Of a stretch of DNA of 22,043 nucleotides, positions 9,932 through 19,807 are shown one piece after another. Made by a program: the position numbers and the translations under genes. The first letter of the stretch is position 1. Every line of letters starts with the position of its first letter. The stretch lies in the NCBI GenBank assembly GCA_003118195.1, contig BEXV01001684.1, positions 3,291 to 25,333 on the forward strand, in the 5' to 3' direction. Source of the DNA: Hemicentrotus pulcherrimus (Eukaryota > Echinodermata > Echinoidea > Camarodonta > Strongylocentrotidae). The notes beneath the pieces were generated by a model. The model was not told the DNA's origin. It was given only the letters and a program-made list of their open reading frames with translations, and did no database searches.

Positions 9932-10778
9932 CACAGAATCCCAACCCCCTTCCCCTAGCATTTTGCAATTATCAATATTTCGTCACCAAATATTCGCGCA
10001 ACAAGGTGATTGTTTTTTGTAATCATTTTTATCATGATTCACTGACGAAACTATATCGGTACAATATTTATGTTCATGTAGCTTATCGAAGTATTCATGA
10101 TCATATATTTTTTATTTTGTTAATAATAATTTGTGGTGTATTACTCAGTGATGGATCTTTTCGATGTTGAAAAAGTATGATGATGACGATAATGTGTTTG
10201 TTTTTCTTCTTCATTTCATTTTAATCATTTTTAGTCATGACGTGATGAATATAATTATGTATATTGAGAATGGTTGCTTACCAATTGTTATATGTTATTA
10301 TCTTTATTATGTTTCAATGACGAAACTCTATCGGTACAATTTGCATGTACATGTACATTTTTTAAAGTTAATAATACTTTGGAGGGTATTACTCAGAGAG
10401 GGTCTGTTCGTGTTGAACGAAAACATGATAATGACGGTACGAAGGCGAGGTTATATCGTTACATTTATATATGTTATAGCTTTTTGAAACATTCATGATC
10501 AGATGATTTTTTTTTTCTTCTTCTAAATAATACTTTGTGGTATATTACTCTAAGAGCCGTCTGTTTGTTGTTGAAAATAGTATGATGATATCGGTACGAA
10601 GGTTTTTTTTGTTTTTTATTATTAATTTTAAACATTTTAAGTCATGAGATGATAAAGATATGTATATTGAGAATGGAAATTAGAAATAATGGTTGTGTAG
10701 ATTAAATCTAAGGTCCCCTATTGCTGTCCTCGTTTTGATTCTTCTTTTTTTAAACGTTGAACAAATTTGTCTTCGCCG

Positions 10779-10831
10779 GGATTCGAACCGTTTCACTGGC
10801 AGTGAACGCCATTGCCGTAACCACTAAACCT
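10779..10831 (-). repeat. Degenerate tRNA-derived SINE promoter 2
   Basis: This is the second copy in the array. On the minus strand it has a B box GGTTCGAATCC (10789-10779) and an A box ending TTTAGTGG (10831-10821), spaced as in copy 1. The downstream sequence (minus strand) repeats that of copy 1, including the CAATAGGG...TTTAAT block. Confidence 0.75.
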
Positions 10832-10885
10832 AAGTGGCTTCGGCGACACTAGGTTTAATTGACAGATTTGGTAAATTTGGTAGAA

Positions 10886-10912
10886 ATATATATATATATA
10901 TATATATATATA
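10886..10912. repeat. (TA)n microsatellite
   Basis: About 13 TA units just right of the tandem array. Confidence 0.9.
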
Positions 10913-12259
10913 CATGTTCATATTATAATCCTGCGGTGGATGACGAAAAAAAAAGACAAGTGAAGAAGAAAAATGTAAAATCTGTAGGAGATATACAGAT
11001 ACAAATATACTAATTTTCGTCTTTAAATCTTTGCCAAGTAGTGACAAATACATGTAGTTCTTAGAGTGAAGTTGTTGTTACATGTTTATATAGTTTGATG
11101 TGCTTATTCATAAAGTATTTTAAACGAAATTGACATCACTATGATTTACTCCAAAAAAATGTTATTTTAGTATAGATTATTTTGACTATATTCATTACCG
11201 ATATTGTTGAAGCATAAACCTAATTGTTTATGGTATCCATGACAAAAAGAAGACACATTTATTGTGTAATTTACGAATATAAACTTGGGTTTCTGTTTAA
11301 AGGGCACCTATATTTTAGCTCGTTTCAATGTTGGATTGATTAATTAATTTCTGATACTACTGTTACAGAGCATGATAAATCATAACATTACAGTAACTAT
11401 CTCGTTTGTATAATCGTGCGTAACAAGAAATGTACAAAAGCAAGCTTTGTAATAAAGTAAATGGTGGAGTGGAAAGTTGGTATTCACATAGTTTTTATTA
11501 ATCGTTTTGAATAAATTATTTCATATTCATATTTCCATTGCGATTTAAAAACGTTTACAAACTTCAATTATTCTTTTCGAAGCTAGCAAATATAGCACAA
11601 GATTAATTAACCCGTTGACTACTGAATTATCGTATTCCCATAGGCTTTACACATAGACCATCAGGTTCCAGTAAGCAAGGGGTTAACAAGATAACCCCAA
11701 ATCTACGGGATCAATAGTATATTCCAAAACCAACAACATAAGCCACAATTTAAAATGACGGATGACTAAATTTGTATGCAGTTGACACATGACTGACTTG
11801 GAATCACAAAGTATATTTAATTCATCTCGTTTTCTGAACACGGGAAACACTAAACATATTAGGACCTTTATTACAGAGGAGAGGAATACCGACATATAGC
11901 TGGGGGTGATCATTTCAGCGCTGCATACTACAGAAAAAACTCCGTTTTTGTTTAAACATACCCCAAAAAGCCCTCATGGTAGCAAGTCCCCTGAGCAGGT
12001 CACTCAGAACAAGTACCCAAGTCAAACTACCTCTCAGTTTTATGCTCAGATAGGTTTCTATTTAATATGAATAATTGGATTAATGCTTTTTTGGTTACTA
12101 GTCCAGAAGTATTAGTCTAGGAGTAAGTCCCCATTTTTGTTTCTTCTCCTTTAACTTGTCCGACATTTGAAAGCCTAGGGGTAGCCCTGACGCTCAGTTA
12201 ACAAATTGGAATTTCGCTTACAGACGTGTGGAACACTCTATTACAACAACAACAAAAAA
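10913..12259. other. Intergenic, no gene seen
   Basis: AT-rich DNA without a recognised gene, RNA or transposon end. Open reading frames here are short, with no recognisable motif and no splice context. Confidence 0.5.
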
Positions 12260-12293
12260 AATATATATATATATATATATACATGTATATATA
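12260..12293. repeat. (AT)n microsatellite
   Basis: About ten AT units followed by ACATG and a further short TATATATA run. Confidence 0.88.
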
Positions 12294-12299
12294 AAATTT

Positions 12300-14182
12300 C
12301 CACCCTGTGTAAATACTGCACATTCACAATCGTGATAATTATTCTTGCAATTGTAAACAGGTCCAGAATTTAGGGAGGTTTCCTCACGGGCCGCTCGAAA
12401 TTAAGCATGAGGAACCGTCAATATATACTCTTTTGTTGATTAAAAGGTTATATAAGAATTGTAATACCTTGATTTACCCCCCCCCCCACACACACACACG
12501 CATTGTGATGTTAATAAATGGTGGAAGTTAAATTAATTTGTACACTGCGTGAATGATAACGCAGAACTAATACTTAAGCAAGGTTTTTAGTCAATAATGG
12601 TGTGCTCCCAAAAGCCACCAAGAATTCCTCAACAACAACAAAATTAAATAGAAAGCGCTTAAATGCCAGAAACGATGTATTGTAATCAAAAGTACTTTAA
12701 TCAATTTGTTCTGGAAAATTCGTAATTAAAAAAGAAAAGAACCTGAGATCTTCGTAAACTTGGTGTAGGAATGATACTGTAAGGTATATCATAAATGCCA
12801 TGTGAACTTTTGATAACAAACCACGTGGACAAATGAACCAAAATGTTGTACGTGTATGTATATTATTCTAGTGCTTTTATTTTCAATCCCAGTTCCGGGG
12901 CCCACTCCGCCTCCTCAAACAATGACCAAACAAAATATAGCTCGCTCGGATCCACACCCACAAACGCACACACACAGACACACACACACCTTTTCTCCTG
13001 GAATTATTATTCTATCCATTTTCTCTTTCTCATCGAGTCGCTCAATCTTTCAAAATCTTTGAGGTTTCCTTTCCCGATCTCTTTTCATTTTTTGTGTACC
13101 TCTTACTATTATTTCTGACTATTTCCCAAATGAAAAAAAAATCCAGACAAAATCAGATGGAAAGACAGCATACAGCAATAACAATTAATTAACTATCAAA
13201 TGTCAATATTTAATATCAACACACACATTTACAAGTTCACACGATAACATATGAATAAACCAATTTTTGAATAATGAACCATATAACATTGATTCTGTAC
13301 GGCCCAGGCAGTCATTTCACTGAGGGAATAGTTAAAGGATCATGATACAAAAAAATGTATGAGAATCGTGAAGGGGAGGGGGTCAGAGAGAGAGAGATAG
13401 AGAGAGAGAAAGAGAGAGAGGGAGAGGGAGAGAGGTGATGAAAGACAAGAGGGTTGTGTCTGTCAGAGAGAGGGCAAAGTTTGTTTGTTTTCGCTTATAC
13501 CTTATAGGGGCATGATGAAGAGCCATTGTAGTCCAGAGATGGACATCTAAGTGACAGGACCCGTTGTTCACAAAATAAGCTTTTGCTTGAGAGTTTTAGA
13601 AATATAATTTAGGCCTGTAATGTATTGGGCCCTATGAAAATGAGCAAAGCGTTTTGAGAGATATAGTTGTGATACACGCAAGAGAACACGCTCTGTAAAT
13701 TTACGGAGCTCTAAAAGTTTCAGCCCTCATAACATCTTTATGGGAGGGGCCTGTTAAGACGCTCAATTAATTTGACCTCTGCATATCACAACTTCCGGTG
13801 AAGTAAATAACACTACTCTACTACACCTAGCTATGATAACGACAATTAATTGAACGAGTAATATTTGTACATAGAAAAACTAGTTAAACCACATTTAGAA
13901 CCAATTTTCCATCTGGCAGAATGTTCCCGTTGTGAAGTGTGATTACAGAAAGTAGTTTCTAGCACAGTATCAGACTTAACACAAAAAACATATAATATCG
14001 AGGGAATGCTCGTATTTACAATCACGGGCCAATGTTCCGTGCTACTACTAGCCTAAAACATTGTTTGGCATATTTGTGTTACAGAGCCTTTCGAGTGAAC
14101 TGTTCATAGCAATAAGGGCGTTAAACTCTGTGTTATAGTTTGGTGAATGAACGCTCTTCTGACTCCACAGAGTCTATTTGAA
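12300..14182. other. Intergenic with simple repeats, no gene seen
   Basis: It contains a C11 then (CA)n run at 12477-12499, (CA)n at 12966-12990 and a (GA)n tract at 13384-13434. The open frames covering 12843-13118 and 13383-13571 are products of the low-complexity tracts. No conserved motif, exon or RNA gene was recognised. Confidence 0.6.
13384..13434. repeat. (GA)n microsatellite
   Basis: A run of AG dinucleotides with a few A and G interruptions. Confidence 0.9.
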
Positions 14183-14205
14183 AATAGCCGACTCAGTCGG
14201 CTATT
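14183..14205. repeat. 23 bp perfect palindrome
   Basis: AATAGCCGACT and AGTCGGCTATT flank a single central C, giving an 11 bp perfect inverted repeat. A smaller one, GACTC-CACA-GAGTC, lies at 14161-14174. There is no T-run or neighbouring gene, so a role as a terminator or RNA hairpin is not indicated. Confidence 0.8.
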
Positions 14206-14309
14206 CTATTACAATGGCAACGCTGAAGTAATAAATATAACACACACTCATATACAATATATTTATAAGGTCAAATTATTTATAAATAAAACATAAGGCA
14301 AGCCGGAAG

Positions 14310-14348
14310 AAAAAATACAATAAAAAAAAAAAAATAAAAAAAAAAAAA
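14310..14348. repeat. A-rich tract
   Basis: Nearly pure A run broken by single T, C and other bases. It could be an old retroposon tail, but no body could be identified to its left. Confidence 0.8.
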
Positions 14349-14741
14349 CAATGCTGCTGCATGATTATGATTAAAACATAATATTAAAAAGATTATCAAG
14401 AAATTAATCATACTCATCCTCATGGTGCCATAAAAAAATATCAATCATTTTATACAGAATAACTTTCTATGTTAAAGTAGTCGTGAAACTTGTTTCAGTG
14501 ACGTTACAATAAAAGACGCTTAATTTTATTGTACAATGACAACCATGACAATAAAAGTTATTCAACGATCGCCAAAAGTGTAATACTATATCTGGTCAGA
14601 CATTCTATTTACAAATATTGCATCTAAAATATTATCTCACAAAACCAAAGATAACAAAAATGGATTTCTATTTAAGAAAAAAAAAAGGAAATTGTTGATT
14701 GGACATAAGATCGACAAAGACGGAGGTGCATATATTTTACA

Positions 14742-14850
14742 TCCAGGGACCCGTATGACAAAAATCATTGAAAAATCTGCTGACGACCAATCAGAAGCAA
14801 GGACTTCAATAGCTTTTTACAAAAACTGTAATTTGTCACTGATGAAAAAT
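14742..14850. mobile_element. Fragment of a second DNA-transposon-like repeat, cut at the N
   Basis: It begins CAGGGACCCGTATGACAAAA and continues through AATCTGCTGACGACCAATCA and AAAAACTGTAATTTGTCACTGA. From memory this resembles the end of a MITE common in aquatic invertebrates, whose other end would carry the inverse of the ACCCGT block. That other end is absent; the similarity stops at the ambiguous base 14851. Confidence 0.45.
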
Positions 14851-14851
14851 N

Positions 14852-15436
14852 AACTTTGAAAATCACTACACAAATTGGCAACTCACTCATGAGTCTGTGA
14901 CGTATGGTCCTCACTATCCACTTATCATTTTCTTTATATTGATCATATAAATTTCCTATTTTCACCCTAAGAATCTTATTTCTTTACACCAGCATCCAAG
15001 TTAGATTGTTAGTAATATTTTTTTGTGTGGATGCACAAATAAAGAGTAATTTTTTCCAGTTAAATCATGAACAAGTATTAATTCTTCGAAATTTATAAAA
15101 GTTTTGGGGAAATCTCGTGCATGCAATATGAAACAAATCATATAACCTGGGCAAAAGCATGGGGAAATCAAGTTTTGGGGGATAAAAAGGGAAATTAAGG
15201 GGATTAAACTATATAAAGCAATTGATAAGTTGTGAGGACATGACGTCACAAACTGATAACCATCTTGCGATTTGTGTTGTGAATCTCATTGTTTCATAGT
15301 TTTACATACTTTTTCAAAAATTCATAAATTTCTTATTAGTTATCCGATTTTGCTCAAACCTTCTTTGATTGGTTTGTCTGATTTTTCTGCTTTTATTGAA
15401 AGTAAGTTATTTTTCGAGTGGACTTGTCCTTTAATG
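14852..15436. mobile_element. TTAA MITE, copy 2 (inverted, one TIR truncated)
   Basis: The reverse complement of this segment tracks copy 1 from its left TTAA end (right here: GAGTGGACTTGTCCT, then TTAA at 15433-15436). It continues through the shared GTTTGTGACGTCATGTCCTC, TTTCCCTTTTTATCCCCCA and GAGTGAGTTGCCAATTTGTG blocks. The far inverted repeat, roughly 130 bp in copy 1, is missing: the match ends in GATTTTCAAAG beside the N at 14851. The two copies are diverged by scattered substitutions and indels. It carries TGACGTCA at 15241-15248. Confidence 0.87.
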
Positions 15437-16189
15437 AACAGCGAGTTTTTTTTTTCAGGTCAGCTCGCACGTGGCAGCCCAAAAATCATTGTCTGTGACA
15501 ACGCATCACACACCGAGTCATAGATCTTCGGGCTGAAGACTAATATCTACACATAGCCCTGGCTGACAAGGCAAATAGCACACTGAGCAGCAACATTTCA
15601 AACAAAATTAAAATTACGGTCTGTTCTAGCAGACTAGATGAATTTATCTTCAGTGGATATCTTCCTCGAGTATAAATTATGCGATATTCCTACCTCCTAA
15701 TCTTGGTTCCACATTTTCTTAATTTTCGAATCACCAATTCCATCTCTATCTCTGCACACTATATCACAACAACGTACGAGTTTTGGCCCACACACTTATA
15801 TTTTTTTTGGCGGGAAAGTAGAATTGATTAAGTACCCTTGCTTGAATTCGGTTGATGGTAGAAAGTGTCCATGGTGATGGGATGGGATCGCTGTTCATCA
15901 AATACTTATTGCAGCAAGTAAATATTTTAACACAGAGATGTTTGAGAGGGGTACGGTTGAATAGTTAAATTGATAAGGGAATGCCTACTCTTATGTAGAA
16001 TCATTTGGTTGAAGATCGTAACCATGGTGATAGGATAGGATTGTTCTTCATCAATGAATGCAGCATCAAGGGGATTTTGTCATACAAGTATTTTTTGGCA
16101 GCAATATGGAATCGATGAAACACCTTTGGCATCAGTTGATGGTATGTAGTACTTTCCAAATCTTTGAAGACTCATAAAAGGGATCCTTT
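15437..16189. other. Intergenic, weak short duplications, no gene seen
   Basis: Two pieces near 15868 (CCATGGTGATGGGATGGGAT) and 16018 (GTAACCATGGTGATAGGATA) resemble each other. Both also resemble the DNA just past the GRL stop near 16567. Positions 15460-15522 read as a short peptide (LARGSPKIIVCDNASH) faintly like a retroelement integrase block, too short to call. Confidence 0.45.
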
Positions 16190-16345
16190 CAGTTGAGAGT
16201 GCAAATCCACGCTCAAATGAGTGAAATTCACTCTAAAAAAGCAGAGAAAACCACTCCAAATAGTGGTTTGGGGTTAAACATTTGAGAGTGGAACGTACAA
16301 TACTGAACATGGATTTCTCTTAAAAGAGTGGATTTCCACTCCTTT
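16190..16345. repeat. Cluster of GAGTG-type inverted repeats, probable MITE remnant
   Basis: Three small palindromes with related cores occur within 125 bp: GAGTGAA-A-TTCACTC (16219-16233), CCACT-n6-AGTGG (16251-16266) and GAGTGGA-TT-TCCACTC (16326-16341). The words GAGAGTG and ACTCTAAAA recur around them. This looks like a foldback-type repeat downstream of the GRL gene; target duplications were not found. Confidence 0.5.
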
Positions 16346-16596
16346 ATGTAACGCAATCGAAAAGTTTTTCGAAAAATCAACCTAATTTTCAATAGCCTTG
16401 TCCATCACAAAATATTGAAATGTGCAAACATTGCAGGATAGTATTATGTAAACCAATAATGATTACAATGTAACGTACAATAGGGTTTCGAAGTTGCCTT
16501 AGGGAATGATTTCTCGAAAGTCCTTTGAGATCTGGTTTCATTGATTTAATTTGGTTAGTTTAACCTGTAACCATAGTGATGGGGTGGAGTGGATCT

Positions 16597-16650
16597 TCAT
16601 CCATTGAACTCGGAGATGATAGCGTAGAAGGTGAGAAGGAGACCGCCAAT
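16597..16650 (-). CDS. GRL gene, last coding exon (54 bp to stop)
   Basis: The acceptor reads TTTTTTCGTCTTAG. The exon gives 17 residues, IGGLLLTFYAIISEFNG, then TGA. It completes TM7 and supplies the terminal T-F-Y...E-F version of the family's TY...QF signature. An ATTAAA on the gene strand at 16550-16545, about 50 bases past the stop, is a possible polyadenylation signal. Confidence 0.85.
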   Translation of the reverse strand: MGGLLLTFYAIISEFNG

Positions 16651-19600
16651 CTAAGACGAAAAAAGGGAGAAGAGATTTTTAATATATACATGTATATATA
16701 TTTGTTATCCTGTCTCATCAAAATGTTACGTTACTTTTTTTTTTCTTTCAATGTTTTCTGTCACAAGAGTATCCTTTTTTTAAATCGTGTTTTCATTTCC
16801 CCCATTTTCTCTGCACCCCTTTTGCTTAATTCGGGGCCGTTTTCCGCCATCTATTTCGAACACTCTTCCCCACCCCAGACCCCCCTCTCTCTCTCTCTCT
16901 CTCTCTCCCTTTCTTTTTCTTTCTCTCGCTGTGTTATACAAACACACAAGTACACTGTTTCTTGATATTTCATGGTAGGCCTGTATTTCTTTGTCTGATA
17001 TTCCCTCTCCTAATCGTCACGACCGCTTTAACTGCAATAAAACATAATTTTCTTGCTCATATAATTTTCTTGCTCATTCTATTTGTACTTACCGTCAAGA
17101 TGAAAGGTTTTGTAATGGTAACCAAGTCGAATATCGTGTATCCTATGGGATCACCGCTCACTCTGTTCAGGAATACATTCATCTGAAAGATACATTCGAA
17201 AAATGACTTAGGTCAAAAGGGGGAACTGCAGCATTGTAGAATTAGGGGTGACAAAAAGCAATAAGAAAATGAGAGAAAAAGATCGGTGAAAGTTTAAGAA
17301 AAATCCTATATCAATATTAAAGTAAGAACGTTGTGAAATTCTAAAGGTGTTGTCAATCGCACCCAGATTCTGGAACGGACATGGGCTAAATTTCTCTGTT
17401 AAATTTCCGCTAGGCCAATCACATTCCACGATTTAAGTAGCTTATAACAGTTATTGTAACTTGTTATTGATAACCATTGTTATGAGACACGGTCCTGGTT
17501 CAAGCAATGAACCCTTGCCTATAATGGCGTAAGGGACTGTAGGTACTGGAGATTCCCTATTGTTTGAAAAGAAACATAAAAGGAATGTTAGAAATACTGT
17601 AATCATTTGTTATACTAGTATATGCGTATTAGGGAATAAATTAATCAATGAATGTTTTTTTTGTGTGTGGAATGGAAACTGCAAGAAGGTTAGAACCATA
17701 GGTAAAGGTGACTGGTTTGTTACTCTTCTTTTTTGTTCCCATAGAAGACGAGGAAATGGTCTTACCTGCATGATTTCCTCGTTGGTGATGTTCCAGAGAT
17801 TGACCATGAAGAGCCTTTCTCTGGGATCATGTGCCTGTCAAGATGAAGGAGATGAGGTGGTAGAGTTAAACCGGTAAACAAGAAGGAGAAAGGGAGATGG
17901 AGGAAGATAGAGTGAGCGAGAGGGGGAGAGAGAATGAGAGAGAGAGAGGGGATACCAAAGGCGCATATCGTCAAAAATATTTCACAAATATTATGACTAT
18001 TCATATCTATCTACTATATTGGCTTTCATATTGTGTTATAATTCTTGTTTCAGAGCTAAGTGTCATTTTTTTTTTAAAGTAAGATGTCTAAGAACAGCCC
18101 AAACCAAGGCATTATAGGTAAAAGAAAAAAATAACGTTAACTTAAAATGTCTTTACAACAGTTTTATCGGTTAAGGCAACATTCCATGTTACTACAAAAT
18201 TACTGGGAACGATGCGAGTATATGCTCTTAATAAGAACCGTTTTAGTAATGACTGGGAGAAAATATGATATCACCAAGTCTTTACCTTAGTATCATTATG
18301 AAGTTGAACACACGATCTATGCGCAGCAAGATAGGTTCATTTTATATCTTGATAGATGAAGGCACGTCCAACTTATCTAAATACTAGAATCTTGTTTTTC
18401 AGTGTTCCTTTCTTTGTCAGACGTATGTATCCATCATTTTGTACGTGTGTTTATACTGTTTTCTGCTTTGAGAAAATTGAAAAAGAATTCATTTGAAAAA
18501 AGGGAAAAGTCTTTACCTTTGTACTTGTAATAGCTGCGAACCAAGACACGATGATGACGTTAATGAAGATGTTAATCATCCACGTCCAGTAAAAGAACCA
18601 CCCTGACAATCCCAGTTCGTAAGAGGGCGAGGTGATGATCCGGTACAGCAAGAACACCGCAAGTGGAGCCATAGTCGCGTAGGTCACCAGGTTCACATAG
18701 GTAAACAGACCGTCGTTGGATGTGTCTAACGCCGTAGCCAGCGCTTCGTGCTGTCTTCGGAGAACTTCGAAATCTTTGGGGAAGCACCCGTCGATTCGGG
18801 CTTTGCGCAAGGACCTCTCGATTCGCAGATCGAGTTTGACGAATTGCCTAGAGAGGATGATGCATATGAGCACGAGGAAGAGAAGAGGGAAGATCCAGGC
18901 GGCGAAGTTGAAGAGGTAGATGATTCCGAAGATGACGTGGAGCGGGGAGCTGTAGTACATGGGCGCGATGAAAACGAGGCTGTTGTTGCGGAAGGTCTCA
19001 ATGGGGAGATAGGCGTTGGCAGCCTGGTTGAGGCAGTGAATGATGATAAAGATGATGGCGACGATGGTACACACCCAGCTGGCTCTTTTCAGCCACTTCT
19101 TATTCACAGCCGTCACGGGGTTGCTCTGAATGGCCGACTCAAAGTGATGAAAAAATATGGCTACTTTATTTTTCTTCGACAAACAGTAGAAGAAGACGGA
19201 GGAGTTGAGGGCGCACTGCAGGGTAAAGATGGAGAAGATAACCTTAGGGACAATCTTGATTGGATCACGGTAAGATCCGACGAAGAAAGCTGGAGCGTAC
19301 CGGAGAGTGTTGAACCACAGCAAAATCTGAGCCAGGATGCAATAGTTCTTCTGGTTAAAGATCTTCTTGAACCTAGTCTCTGGTGGGGGGTTGTGCAGAG
19401 GATCAACAACATACCCGTGCCAAAGGCCAAAGAACGCCATGCATTTGATGAGTGGTCCTAGTAGAGCGTAGAACTCCATGTCAATGTCTTTCATGTAGTC
19501 TAGAGAGCTCAGGCCCTTTTCATTTTCTTCAATTTCCATCGACACCGTTATTTCCAATGGCCTTTTTGTCGTCTCTCCCGTCTGTCGCTTTGTGAGCGGG

Positions 19601-19761
19601 GTTCCACTCAGTGGTGTTCCATTGGATATTTTTAAGGGCGGTAATTCGAAACCTTCGTTGGCCGTTGGTATCATAGAGGGCGCTGTGCTATTGGTCCATG
19701 CGTTGCCCATCTCGTTTTCGGTGCCGTTTTCAACCAGTGGTGATATACTGCTGCGCGACAT
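16597..19761 (-). CDS. Gustatory-receptor-like (GRL) seven-transmembrane protein, 4 coding exons
   Basis: Coding parts are 19761-18517, 17834-17766, 17182-17093 and 16650-16597 (stop TGA), giving 485 residues with every intron in phase 0 and AG/GT borders. ATG 19761 is preceded in frame by TGA at 19785-19783, and an acceptor at 19808 places the start in a spliced leader exon. Residues 1-95 are polar and cytosolic. A helix near 98-118 (LLGPLIKCMAFFGLWHG) resembles the family's N-terminal helix. TM1 is about 140-162, TM2 171-194, TM3 226-247, TM4 272-302, TM5 351-376, TM6 387-411 and TM7 460-482. Family marks are the LRRQHEAL...N block at 334-349 before TM5, GDPIGYTIF...TKPFILT in exon 3, and TFYAIISEF in TM7 in place of TYhhhhhQF. 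Insect relatives are inverted-topology ligand-gated cation channels; ligand and role here are unknown. Confidence 0.92.
16880..16927. repeat. (CT)n tract in GRL intron 3
   Basis: A CT dinucleotide run extending into T-rich pyrimidines. It lies inside the intron between the third and fourth GRL exons. Confidence 0.88.
17093..17182 (-). CDS. GRL gene, third coding exon (90 bp)
   Basis: Acceptor ATCTTTCAG and donor ACG/GTAAGT are both strong. It encodes 30 residues including GDPIGYTIFDLVTITKPFIL, the most recognisable block of the gustatory receptor superfamily just before and into TM7. It is in phase 0 at both ends. Confidence 0.9.
17766..17834 (-). CDS. GRL gene, second coding exon (69 bp)
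   Basis: The acceptor CTTGACAG follows a long pyrimidine tract on the gene strand (17835-17950). The donor is CAG/GTAAGA. It encodes 23 residues, AHDPRERLFMVNLWNITNEE then IMQ, matching the loop between TM6 and TM7 in gustatory-type receptors. It is in phase 0 at both ends. Confidence 0.85.
17878..17950. repeat. (GA)n tract in GRL intron 1
   Basis: A purine run on the + strand, so a long pyrimidine tract on the gene strand, starting about 44 bases upstream of the exon 2 acceptor. It may strengthen recognition of that very short exon; this is inference. Confidence 0.85.
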
Positions 19762-19807
19762 CGTGGTCAGTGCTTCGATCACTCAGAAAGACAAACACCA
19801 AATACGC
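18517..19807 (-). CDS. GRL gene, first coding exon with 46 bp of 5' UTR
   Basis: The acceptor reads TTTTTGTCATTTCAG and the exon begins GCGTATT at 19807. A 46-base leader precedes ATG 19761. The exon ends ACAAAG at 18517 with donor GTAAAG. It encodes residues 1-415, the first six TM helices. The reading frame runs on 21 codons past the donor into intron 1, but that extension lacks TM7. The splice donor and the downstream family motifs argue for splicing there. Confidence 0.9.

Larger units (their letters stand above)
9150..10850. repeat. Nested tandem array carrying two tRNA-like SINE heads
   Basis: Two large units, about 9170-9954 and 9955-10840, share the same order. Each starts with a CCTTCCCC...TTTTGCAAT...CGTCACCA...AGGTGATTG block, followed by repeated cores, and ends with a tRNA-like segment. 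The core reads roughly TATCGAAGTATTCATGATCA, then TATTACTCAGAGA, GTTGTTGAAAAAAGTATGAT and GGTACRAAGG. The TATTACTC word occurs near 9373, 9668, 10139, 10388 and 10543, giving two cores in unit 1 and three in unit 2. Copies differ by many substitutions, so the array is old. No ORF is preserved. Confidence 0.78.

Noticed and set aside
10164..10487. 107-codon open frame in the tandem array
   Set aside because: It is made of array repeat sequence; the same repeat copies elsewhere in the array are not open in this frame.
14183..14205. Rho-independent-type terminator
   Set aside because: The hairpin is perfect but has no T-run, and such terminators do not apply in an animal nuclear genome.
15460..15522. 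Integrase fragment (LARGSPKIIVCDNASH)
   Set aside because: About 20 residues with only a loose likeness to a G-x-P...SDN block; too short and with no flanking integrase motifs.
16576..16965. 129-codon open frame on the + strand
   Set aside because: It overlaps the last GRL exon in antisense and is extended by the (CT)n tract coding for Leu-Ser repeats.
18748..19461. 237-codon open frame on the + strand
   Set aside because: It lies antisense to the GRL exon and is rich in Glu/Asp/Gly, as expected from the complement of hydrophobic TM codons. It has no motif of its own.
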